In this document: piece by piece, positions 1 to 7,396 of the stretch | Position numbering within the stretch: position 1 is the stretch's first letter | Layout of the letters: every line of letters starts with the position of its first letter | Source: JAKFXL01 sp947085765 | GTDB taxonomy: Bacteria > Pseudomonadota > Gammaproteobacteria > Tenderiales > Tenderiaceae | Assembly (NCBI GenBank): GCA_947085765.1 | Contig: CAMTXZ010000075.1 | Coordinates: 8,482 to 72,481 of the forward strand | Direction: 5' to 3' | DNA length: 64,000 nucleotides | Made by a program: the position numbers and the translations under genes | The notes under the pieces: model-generated | Seen by the model: the letters and a program-made list of their open reading frames with translations, nothing else | Databases searched by the model: none | What the model was told of the DNA's origin: nothing

Positions 1-173
1 AGATGTACGAGGCTGAGCGTGCCGAACTGACCGCGGCCCAGCACGAGAACGAGAGTAAACGTAGTAAACGTGGCGCTATGTCCGTCGCCAAATTCAAAGC
101 CATCAGCCAGCTGGTCTGGACCCGCGAGCGCGGTGAAGAGGATGAGGTCTGGGATAACCAGTCCGGCGTCTGA
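1..173 (+). CDS. C-terminal end of an unrecognised protein (5' partial)
   Basis: An open frame runs from the window edge to a TGA at 171-173. The last 56 residues (from an ATG at 3 that is probably internal) are very charged and probably helical, with a Lys/Arg-rich stretch followed by a Glu/Asp-rich tail ending in DNQSGV. I do not recognise a family. It lies 26 bp upstream of the yoaA-type helicase gene on the same strand, so the two may be co-transcribed. Codon use looks like that of its neighbours, so the frame is believable, but nothing about its function can be stated. Confidence 0.55.
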   Translation, partial: MYEAERAELTAAQHENESKRSKRGAMSVAKFKAISQLVWTRERGEEDEVWDNQSGV

Positions 174-199
174 TTCACCTCTAATTCTGAACTCATTTA

Positions 200-2146
200 A
201 TGCCATTTATTGAAGCAGCTGAAGTATTGGGGCTTGACGGCCCGATGGCCCGTTGTATCGACGGCTTTTTGCCACGTCTGCAGCAGCAGGAGATGGCGCG
301 GGCGGTAGAGGCGGCGATTAAAAATAACCAGGCACTGATCTGTGAAGCGGGCACCGGCACCGGCAAGACCTTTGCCTATCTGGTGCCAGCGCTGCTGTCG
401 GGACAGAAGGTGGTGATCTCCACCGGCACCAAAAATCTCCAGGATCAGCTCTATCAGAAGGATCTGCCGCTGGTGCGCAAGGCACTCCAGGTGCCGGTGA
501 CCACGGCGCTGCTCAAAGGGCGCAGCAACTACCTCTGCCTCTATCGCCTGCGTATCACCACTGCCGAGGGGCGTCTCGCCTCGCGGGAGATGATCCACCA
601 GTTGCAGCAGGTGGGGGAGTGGGCCGGGCTGACCGAATCAGGCGACATCACCGAGTTTATGGAGATCGGCGAGGATTCGATGTTGTGGCCGATGGTGACC
701 TCGACCATCGACAACTGCCTTGGCTCCGAGTGCCCGGACTTTGGTGAGTGCCATGTGATGAAGGCGCGGCGCGAGGCGACAAACGCCGATGTGGTGGTAA
801 TCAATCACCACCTGCTGCTGGCGGACATGGTGCTGCGCGAAGATGGCTTCGGTGAGCTGCTGCCAACGGCTAACGCCTACATTATCGATGAGGCCCATCA
901 ACTGCCCGAGATCGCCGGTAACTTTTTTGGTACTCACCTCAGCAGTCGCCAACTCAGCGAGCTGGCCAAAGATAGCACCAAGGAGTACTACAGCTGCGCA
1001 GTGGATAGCCCGGTGCTGTTAAAGGTGGCGGACCGGCTTGAGTACGTGGTGCGTGATCTGCGTCTGGCGCTCGGTGATAGCAGCCAGCGTACTCCGTGGC
1101 AGACGTTGTGCAAGGAACCGAAGGTGGTCGAACAGCTGGGTAACCTGGCGCAGGTGCTGGATGACCTGCACGAATCGCTCAAGTTGCTGGCGTCACGCAG
1201 CAAGGGGCTAGAGAACTGCCTGGAACGTTGTGAGGCTCTGCGTGCTCACCTAAAACTTTTCAGCCACGCCGGAGATGATGAAAACGTCTATTGGGTCGAC
1301 ATCTACAGCCGTACCTTTGTGCTCTGCTGTACACCGCTCAATGTTGCCGAACCGTTTCAGAAACGGATGCAACACCATAAAGCGGCATGGATCTTTACCT
1401 CCGCGACGCTGGCGGTGAATGGCCGTTTTGACCACTACACCCGCCAGCTAGGATTGGAGATGGCGGCGACTGCGTTGTGGGATAGCCCGTTTGACTATCG
1501 CCGCAATGCACTGCTCTATGTGCCGGAGGCGATGCCAGAACCTAATAGCTACGGTTATACCGAGGCGGTGATCGAAGCGGCGCTGCCGGTATTGCAGGCC
1601 TCGCGGGGCCGCGCCTTTCTGCTCTTTACCAGCCATCGGGCCTTGAAACAGGCAGCGGAGTTGTTGGCGGATAAGGTTGAGTTTCCGCTGCTGGTGCAGG
1701 GTAGCTACCCACGTAATGAACTGTTGCGCCGCTTCCGTGAACTGGGCAATGCAATTTTGCTCGGTACCGGCAGCTTTTGGGAGGGCGTCGATGTGCGCGG
1801 TGAGGCGCTCTCCTGTGTGATTATCGACAAACTGCCGTTTGCCTCTCCAGATGACCCGGTGATGCAGGCCCGTGCCGACGTGCTGCGCAGCCAGGGTGGT
1901 AATCCATTTATGGAGCAGCAGGTGCCACAGGCAGTGATCACACTTAAGCAGGGTGTGGGGCGTCTGATTCGTGATGTGAATGATCGTGGTGTGATGATGC
2001 TCTGTGATCCACGTTTGATCAGCAAACCCTACGGCAAGGTTTTTCTCGACAGTCTGCCACCCATGTATCGCACCCGTAAAGTTGAACGGGTAAAACGTTT
2101 TTTTGAGCTGGAACAAGCAGATCCCGTTGCCACTCCACCTGCCTGA
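200..2146 (+). CDS. yoaA: ATP-dependent DNA helicase, YoaA/DinG family (XPD-like, Fe-S)
   Basis: This 648-residue superfamily 2 helicase should unwind DNA 5' to 3' in replication-fork repair. Walker A is EAGTGTGKT (residues 49-57) and the Walker B DEAH box is at 230-233. Four cysteines between them (C113, C173, C178, C184) have the spacing of the 4Fe-4S domain of XPD-type helicases. The late motif QGVGRLIRD, motif VI of the family, is also present. The length fits YoaA (about 640 residues) better than DinG (about 715), and the N terminus has the family's PREPQ-like segment (RLQQQEMA). The ATG at 200 has only a weak ribosome site but leaves a full-length N terminus. YoaA as opposed to DinG is a judgement from length; the helicase family is secure. 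Confidence 0.93.
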   Translation: MPFIEAAEVLGLDGPMARCIDGFLPRLQQQEMARAVEAAIKNNQALICEAGTGTGKTFAYLVPALLSGQKVVISTGTKNLQDQLYQKDLPLVRKALQVPVTTALLKGRSNYLCLYRLRITTAEGRLASREMIHQLQQVGEWAGLTESGDITEFMEIGEDSMLWPMVTSTIDNCLGSECPDFGECHVMKARREATNADVVVINHHLLLADMVLREDGFGELLPTANAYIIDEAHQLPEIAGNFFGTHLSSRQLSELAKDSTKEYYSCAVDSPVLLKVADRLEYVVRDLRLALGDSSQRTPWQTLCKEPKVVEQLGNLAQVLDDLHESLKLLASRSKGLENCLERCEALRAHLKLFSHAGDDENVYWVDIYSRTFVLCCTPLNVAEPFQKRMQHHKAAWIFTSATLAVNGRFDHYTRQLGLEMAATALWDSPFDYRRNALLYVPEAMPEPNSYGYTEAVIEAALPVLQASRGRAFLLFTSHRALKQAAELLADKVEFPLLVQGSYPRNELLRRFRELGNAILLGTGSFWEGVDVRGEALSCVIIDKLPFASPDDPVMQARADVLRSQGGNPFMEQQVPQAVITLKQGVGRLIRDVNDRGVMMLCDPRLISKPYGKVFLDSLPPMYRTRKVERVKRFFELEQADPVATPPA

Positions 2147-2272
2147 ATCGTTGTAACAGTTGTTTGCCTTTCAGTGCCATCGCCCCCTCTCAAGTCCGTC
2201 TCACCACAGGCCGTTAGCCTTATGCAGTCGTAGTACTTTGTAATTTCTCGGGGCAGCACAAGGAGCGCAGCC

Positions 2273-2455
2273 ATGACAAATATAATGGGTATGATTATCG
2301 AGGCAGTAGTAGTGTCATTCTGTATGGGAGGCGCGTTGGGCGCAGTGGTGACCATGCATTTCCAGCACAAGCGTAACAAGGTCGAGAGCAGTGAGTTTGC
2401 CGACCATTCGTTAACGCCGGTCGAAGTAAGGTTTAATACTCGCCGTTTTAAATGA
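2273..2455 (+). CDS. Small single-span membrane protein, unknown function
   Basis: This 60-residue protein has a strong ribosome site (AAGGAG at 2260-2265, 7 bp before the ATG), which is the main reason to believe it. Residues 5-28 form one glycine- and alanine-rich hydrophobic helix containing a single Cys. A basic stretch (QHKRNKVE) and a polar tail follow, so the tail is probably cytoplasmic. It stands alone between yoaA and tsaB and is followed by a hairpin terminator. I do not recognise a family. Confidence 0.6.
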   Translation: MTNIMGMIIEAVVVSFCMGGALGAVVTMHFQHKRNKVESSEFADHSLTPVEVRFNTRRFK

Positions 2456-2470
2456 CCAAGTCTCTGTTGT

Positions 2471-2513
2471 AGCAGGCTGCTAGTTGTTCAGGCAGCCTGC
2501 TGATCTTCTTTTA
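2471..2513 (+). terminator. Hairpin terminator after the small membrane protein gene
   Basis: A perfect 10-bp stem (2471-2480 with 2492-2501) and an 11-nt loop are followed by a pyrimidine-rich run, GATCTTCTTTT. It sits 15 bp after the stop of the 60-residue gene and upstream of tsaB, so it would end the yoaA-side transcript. The T tract is interrupted, so termination may be partial. Confidence 0.6.
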
Positions 2514-2586
2514 CCTGCATCACCCTTTATCGCTTACCCCTTTCCCTCTATTATAGGGACCCCGCCCAAACGACTGGAAAACATCA

Positions 2587-3261
2587 TTGAATATTCTTGC
2601 CATTGAGACCTCAACCGAGGCCTGCTCCGCAGCGCTGCTGATTAATGGCGAAATCGAGGAGCGTTTTGAATTGGCTCCACGTGGTCATGGTGATCTGATT
2701 TTGCAGATGGTCGATGATCTGCTCGCTGATGCCGCACTCAAACCGCAACAACTTACCGCCATCGCCTTTGGTCGTGGCCCTGGTGCATTTACCGGTGTTC
2801 GCATCGCCACCAGCGTGGTGCAGGGCATCGCTCTGGGCGTGGATCTGCCGGTAGTGCCGGTCTCGACGCTGGCGGCGCTGGCCCAAGGCGCCTATCGTCA
2901 CCATCAACAGCGCAAACTCCTGTGTGCGATGGATGCACGTATGGGGGAGATTTACTGGGGTGCGTATGCAATTGAGGCGGGAGTGGCGCTGGCGCAGGCC
3001 GATGAGTGTGTCTGCCCGGCCGCAGCGGCACCTGCCGTGAGCGGGGGTGAATGGCAGGGGGTGGGCACAGGCTGGCAGGTCTATGGTGATGCCCTGGTGC
3101 AGCGTTATGGTGCGCTGGCATCTGTGTGTGATGCGGCTGCATTGCCCCATGCCCGGGATGTGGCGCTGCTGGCAGAGCATGGCTACCGCAACGGCAGGGC
3201 GGTGAGTGCCGAGCAGGCGTTGCCGGTCTATCTGCGCGATAACGTGGTCAGCCGTGGTTGA
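2587..3261 (+). CDS. tsaB: tRNA threonylcarbamoyladenosine biosynthesis protein TsaB
   Basis: TsaB is an ASKHA-fold partner of TsaD. With TsaE they transfer threonylcarbamoyl to A37 of ANN-decoding tRNAs in the cytoplasm. The 224-residue product begins MNILAIETSTEACSAAL, the family's N-terminal strand-turn, and has the signature GRGPGAFTGVRIA at about residues 63-75. Length is normal for TsaB (about 230). The start is a TTG at 2587: no upstream ATG is in frame, and the protein begins exactly where family members do. GGA about 9 bp before it is a weak ribosome site. cpdA follows after 17 bp. Confidence 0.93.
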   Translation: MNILAIETSTEACSAALLINGEIEERFELAPRGHGDLILQMVDDLLADAALKPQQLTAIAFGRGPGAFTGVRIATSVVQGIALGVDLPVVPVSTLAALAQGAYRHHQQRKLLCAMDARMGEIYWGAYAIEAGVALAQADECVCPAAAAPAVSGGEWQGVGTGWQVYGDALVQRYGALASVCDAAALPHARDVALLAEHGYRNGRAVSAEQALPVYLRDNVVSRG

Positions 3262-3278
3262 GATGGTTATAAACAGAG

Positions 3279-4076
3279 ATGAAAAATAACAACGGCTGTA
3301 TCAATATCGTTCAACTCTCTGACCCACATCTGTTTGCGGATGAGCAGGGCAGTATGTATGGACTCAACACCCTGCAAAGCCTGCGGGCGGTGGTGGCCGA
3401 GGTGGCGCAACAGTCGTTTGATCTGGCTGTTGTCACCGGCGACTTGAGTCAGGATCTGCAACCAGCCGCCTATCAGCATCTGCGTCAAGCGTTGCAGGGG
3501 TTGGATATGCCGCTGCATCTGATGCCCGGCAATCACGATGACTGGTCGTTGATGATGACGGAGTTTCAGCAAGGCAACATCTCCTGCATCAAACAGGTGG
3601 TAATTGGACAGTGGCAGATTATCCTGCTCAATACTCAGGTGGTCGGTGAGGTAGGTGGATATCTGAGTGACGATGAGTTGAATTGGTTAGAGCAGACATT
3701 GGCTGACGCGGCGGCACCCAACGCCGTGGTCTGTATTCATCACCACCCGGTTGACATGGGGTGCCGCTGGCTCGACCAGATTGGTCTGCATAACTCTGAC
3801 AAGTTGTTTGAGGTGCTGGCATCCCATGCGCAGGTGAAGGCGCTGTTGTGGGGCCACGTGCATCAGGAGTTTGATGAGAGCCGGGCCGGACTGCGGCTGC
3901 TCTCATGCCCCTCTACCTGCATCCAGTTCAAACCGGGCAGTGATAAATTTGACCTTGATCAGCGGGCGCCAGGGTATCGCTGGTTAAAACTTTATGATGA
4001 TGGTTCACTCGATACCGGCGTCAAACGGATCGACAAAATCCCCGGCCAGATTGACGCCAGCCAGAAAGGGTATTGA
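3279..4076 (+). CDS. cpdA: 3',5'-cyclic-AMP phosphodiesterase CpdA
   Basis: This calcineurin-like metallophosphoesterase hydrolyses cAMP to AMP and so lowers CRP signalling. All metal-binding blocks of the class III family are present in order: SDPHL, GDLSQD, GNHDD, HHHP and GHVHQ. The 265-residue length is close to that of E. coli CpdA (275). It is 17 bp downstream of tsaB, so the two probably form an operon that ends at the strong hairpin right after the stop. No signal peptide is seen, so it is cytoplasmic. Confidence 0.92.
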   Translation: MKNNNGCINIVQLSDPHLFADEQGSMYGLNTLQSLRAVVAEVAQQSFDLAVVTGDLSQDLQPAAYQHLRQALQGLDMPLHLMPGNHDDWSLMMTEFQQGNISCIKQVVIGQWQIILLNTQVVGEVGGYLSDDELNWLEQTLADAAAPNAVVCIHHHPVDMGCRWLDQIGLHNSDKLFEVLASHAQVKALLWGHVHQEFDESRAGLRLLSCPSTCIQFKPGSDKFDLDQRAPGYRWLKLYDDGSLDTGVKRIDKIPGQIDASQKGY

Positions 4077-4082
4077 TCCCTG

Positions 4083-4123
4083 AAACAGAAAAGGCCCGCT
4101 GAGCGCGCGGGCCTTTTCTGTTT
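4083..4123. terminator. Bidirectional terminator between cpdA and phoU
   Basis: A perfect 17-bp inverted repeat (4083-4099 and 4107-4123) has a 7-nt loop. A-rich left and T-rich right ends flank a GGCCCGC core, so it works on both strands. It lies exactly between the convergent stops of cpdA and phoU. Confidence 0.9.
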
Positions 4124-4138
4124 AGTACAGCTACACAG

Positions 4139-4852
4139 TTATTTGTGCAGCTCTTCCTCCATCTGTTCAACGCTGATGTGTCTGACATTTTTACCCTTAA
4201 CTAGGTAGATGATGTATTCACACATGTTTTTGGCGTGGTCGCCGGTGCGCTCCAGCGCCCGGGCGGCCCAGATCACATTGAGTACCCGTTTGATGGTGCG
4301 TGGATCTTCCATCATAAAGGTCATGTTCTGGCGCATGATCGCTTCATACTCATGGTCAACCTGCAGGTCCATCTTTGCGACGGCGATGGCGGCATCGACA
4401 TCCATGCGCACAAAGGCATCAAGGGCACCGTGAATCATCTTCTGCACATGGCTGCCAAGTGACTGGATCTCGATGTAACTGTTGCGGGGGCGTTCCATTT
4501 CGGCCAACTCTTTTGCCATCCGGGCCACTTTTTTGGCCTGGTCACCCATGCGTTCCAGGTCGGTAATGGTCTTGATAACGGCAATCACCAGCCGCAGGTC
4601 ACCGGCGGTGGGTTGGCGGCGGGCGAGGATATGGGTGCACTCCTCATCGATCTCAACCTCCATGGCGTTGACCTTGTAATCACCGGTGATGACATCCTCT
4701 GCCAGATCGATATTGCCCTCTGTCAGCGCCGTAACCGCATTCATGGTCTGCTGTTCAACCAGCCCACCCAAGGCAAATACATGGTTGCGCAGGTGTTCCA
4801 GTTCAGAATCAAACTGCTGTGATATGTGATGTTTATCCATGGCTCTCTCCAA
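4139..4852 (-). CDS. phoU: Phosphate-signalling regulator PhoU
   Basis: PhoU is a cytoplasmic all-helical protein that links the Pst transporter to the PhoR kinase and holds the Pho regulon off when phosphate is plentiful. The 237-residue product has the two three-helix repeats and both metal-cluster motifs: one around EVEIDEECTHILARRQPTAGDLR and one around the second-repeat segment ending ARALERTGDHAKN. Length is typical. It is the last gene of the pstC-pstA-pstB-phoU operon, 17 bp after pstB, and reads into the bidirectional hairpin at 4083-4123. Confidence 0.95.
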   Translation of the reverse strand: MERAMDKHHISQQFDSELEHLRNHVFALGGLVEQQTMNAVTALTEGNIDLAEDVITGDYKVNAMEVEIDEECTHILARRQPTAGDLRLVIAVIKTITDLERMGDQAKKVARMAKELAEMERPRNSYIEIQSLGSHVQKMIHGALDAFVRMDVDAAIAVAKMDLQVDHEYEAIMRQNMTFMMEDPRTIKRVLNVIWAARALERTGDHAKNMCEYIIYLVKGKNVRHISVEQMEEELHK

Positions 4853-4869
4853 TATAGGCGTTGTGCGGT

Positions 4870-5706
4870 TTAACCATAACGACCGGTAATGTAATCCTCG
4901 GTCTGTTTTTTGCCAGGATTAGTAAACAGGGTGTCTGTGCTAGCCAGTTCGATCAGCTCGCCCATGTACATAAAGGCGGTGAAGTCGGAGACTCGTGCCG
5001 CTTGCTGCATGTTGTGAGTGACGATGATGATGGTATAGGTCGATTTCAGTTCGTAAATCAGCTCTTCGATCTTCAGGGTTGAGATTGGATCCAGCGCCGA
5101 GGCTGGCTCATCAAGCAGCAGTACCTCGGGTTCAATCGCGATGGCGCGGGCGATCACCAGGCGTTGTTGCTGGCCGCCGGAGAGGCCAAAGGCGCTGTCG
5201 TGCAGCCGGTCCTTCACTTCATCCCAGAGTGCCGCCCGTTTGAGTGAGTTCTCGACCGCCTCATCCAGTACCCGGCGCTCTTTCACCCCCTGAATTCGCA
5301 GGCCATAGGCGACGTTTTCATAGATCGACTTGGGGAAGGGGTTGGGCTTCTGGAACACCATGCCAACCCGGCGGCGCAGGGCGGAGACGTCAACGGTCCG
5401 GGCGTAGATGTCGTCGCCGTCGAGCAGAATCTGCCCTTCGATACGGACATCATCCACCAGGTCGTTCATGCGGTTGAAGCAGCGCAGCAGGGTTGATTTG
5501 CCGCAGCCGCTCGGACCGATAAAGGCGGTGACACGCTGTTTTGGGATCGGCATGTTGATCCCCTTTAGCGCCTCTTTATCGCCGTAGAAGAGCCTGAGGT
5601 CTTTTACTACGATGGTGTTTTCGGTCAGCACACTGTTTTGGGCCGCACGCTCGCCGGTGATGGCGCCAAGGTCAATGCCGTGTGTCATGGTTGCAGATTT
5701 CATCAC
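4870..5706 (-). CDS. pstB: Phosphate ABC transporter ATP-binding protein PstB
   Basis: PstB is the ATPase of the high-affinity phosphate importer. Walker A is GPSGCGKST, the ABC signature is LSGGQQQR and Walker B ends LLLDEPASALD, followed by the switch His in IVTHNM. The 278 residues include about 20 extra N-terminal residues before the conserved KDLRLFYGDKEAL, as in many gammaproteobacterial PstB proteins. The gene lies 25 bp after pstA and 17 bp before phoU. Confidence 0.96.
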   Translation of the reverse strand: MMKSATMTHGIDLGAITGERAAQNSVLTENTIVVKDLRLFYGDKEALKGINMPIPKQRVTAFIGPSGCGKSTLLRCFNRMNDLVDDVRIEGQILLDGDDIYARTVDVSALRRRVGMVFQKPNPFPKSIYENVAYGLRIQGVKERRVLDEAVENSLKRAALWDEVKDRLHDSAFGLSGGQQQRLVIARAIAIEPEVLLLDEPASALDPISTLKIEELIYELKSTYTIIIVTHNMQQAARVSDFTAFMYMGELIELASTDTLFTNPGKKQTEDYITGRYG

Positions 5707-5731
5707 TTAAGTTTCCGTCTCTTGAATTTGG

Positions 5732-7396
5732 TTACTGTTCTAGCGCTTTGTATTTTTCACGCAAGCGGTTACGGATGGTAATGGCCGCCAGAGTGAGCAC
5801 AACAATTACAATGACCAGCAGTAGCGCGGTTGCATAGACCAGTGGCCGGGCTGCCTCGATATTGGGGCTCTGAAAGCCAACATCGTAGATATGAAAGCCT
5901 AAGTGCATGAATTTACGATCCAGATGAACAAAGGGGAAGTTGCCATCCAGCGGCAGCGATGGCGCCAACTTGACCACCCCTACGAGCATCAGTGGCGCCA
6001 CTTCGCCCGCAGCCCGTGCAATCGCCAGGATCATCCCGGTCATGATGGCCGGGCTGGCCATGGGGATGATGGTGCGCCACAGGGTTTCGGCCTTGGTGGC
6101 GCCGAGCGCCAGGCTCCCTTCACGGATGGAGCGCGGGATGCGTGATAGTCCCTCTTCGGTGGCGACAATGACTACGGGCATCGTCAGCAACGCCAGTGTG
6201 AGGGAGGCCCATAGCAGCCCTGGTGTACCAAAAACAGGCGCCGGTGAGGACTCGGGAAAAAACAGGCTGTCGATGGAGCCGCCGAGAAAGTAGACAAAAA
6301 AGCCCAGTCCAAATACACCATAAACAATGGCCGGCACCCCGGCAAGATTGTTGACGGCGATGCGGATGGTGCGGGTGATAAACCCTTGCTTGGCATATTC
6401 ACGCAGGTAGATGGCGGCGATCACACCAAACGGAGTCGCCAGCATCGACATGATGATGACCATAATGACGGTGCCAAAGATGGCAGGGAAGATGCCCCCC
6501 TCGGTATTGGCCTCCCGCGGATCCTCTGACAGGAACTCCCAGACCTTCTCGAAGTAGAAGAGTGTCTTGGCAAAGAGGGAGAGTTTGTTAGGTTGGTAGG
6601 CGCGGACTATCTTGGCCAGCGGCAGATCAACCACCTGACCGGTAGATACCTTTACCGTGACAGTGGCTCGGTTGATCTCGTGATAGAGGCCCTGCAATTT
6701 GCTTTGCAGCCCCTCATACTCCTGCTGCAGCACCTCTGTTTCGAGTGTGATCTCAGAGAGGTTTTCCGGTGAGTCTTTGCCGTTCAGTTCCAGTTTACGC
6801 TTTGTCAGCCGCAGCTGTTCCATCGAATAGTTGATAGAACCAATGTCGCTCTTTTCGATCTGGCGAATGGTTTTGAAGAGCGTCAGGGTTGTCTCGATCT
6901 GTTCTTGCAGGGCGTTCCATGCCGTTGCACCTTCGCCCTCGGCGACCACAGCGCCATCTATTTTTAGCTGTAGCAGATCGCCGTGCAGATTGCCCCACTC
7001 AAGGCGTTCAAAGACAATAATGTCCTTGGGGGTGGTGGTGCCACTGATCAGCGGTTCGATGATCCAGCGGAAATCGCTGCCACCAATATCGCGGTTGCCC
7101 ACTTTAATCAGGTAACGGCTGATGCGGTCACTGCTGCTCTCCAGCGCGACGCCGCTGTCGTGGATGCGTTCCAGCGATACCTCTTCTTTTTCGCGCAGTT
7201 CACCTACCACCTGGACGATTTCGCCGCCCTTGTAAGGGTCCTGGTACTGATAGGCGTGAATATCAGAGGGCCAGAAGTGGACCATGCCCCGGGCGATGAT
7301 CAGACCGAGCAGGCCGATCACCGCAAGCAGGCAGATGGAGACAGCGCCGGCCGTGAGCCAGATCCAGGGTTTACCGCTTTTTATCCAGTTTTTCAT
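5732..7396 (-). CDS. pstA: Phosphate ABC transporter permease PstA, long form
   Basis: PstA forms half of the membrane channel of the phosphate importer. At 554 residues it is nearly twice the length of E. coli PstA (296). The first membrane helix is at about 12-36. Roughly 250 residues of probably periplasmic sequence follow, including a Glu/Lys-rich coiled coil at about 165-250. The normal permease core begins near FPAIFGTVIMVI and carries the coupling-helix region (IREGSLALGATKAETLWR). Its ATG shares one base with the pstC stop (TAATG at 7394-7398), so translation is probably coupled. Confidence 0.92.
   Translation of the reverse strand: MKNWIKSGKPWIWLTAGAVSICLLAVIGLLGLIIARGMVHFWPSDIHAYQYQDPYKGGEIVQVVGELREKEEVSLERIHDSGVALESSSDRISRYLIKVGNRDIGGSDFRWIIEPLISGTTTPKDIIVFERLEWGNLHGDLLQLKIDGAVVAEGEGATAWNALQEQIETTLTLFKTIRQIEKSDIGSINYSMEQLRLTKRKLELNGKDSPENLSEITLETEVLQQEYEGLQSKLQGLYHEINRATVTVKVSTGQVVDLPLAKIVRAYQPNKLSLFAKTLFYFEKVWEFLSEDPREANTEGGIFPAIFGTVIMVIIMSMLATPFGVIAAIYLREYAKQGFITRTIRIAVNNLAGVPAIVYGVFGLGFFVYFLGGSIDSLFFPESSPAPVFGTPGLLWASLTLALLTMPVVIVATEEGLSRIPRSIREGSLALGATKAETLWRTIIPMASPAIMTGMILAIARAAGEVAPLMLVGVVKLAPSLPLDGNFPFVHLDRKFMHLGFHIYDVGFQSPNIEAARPLVYATALLLVIVIVVLTLAAITIRNRLREKYKALEQ

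Noticed and set aside
1448..2116. 222-codon minus-strand frame inside yoaA
   Set aside because: Shadow frame: its product has low-complexity His/Gln/Arg content and the opposite strand carries the conserved helicase motifs.
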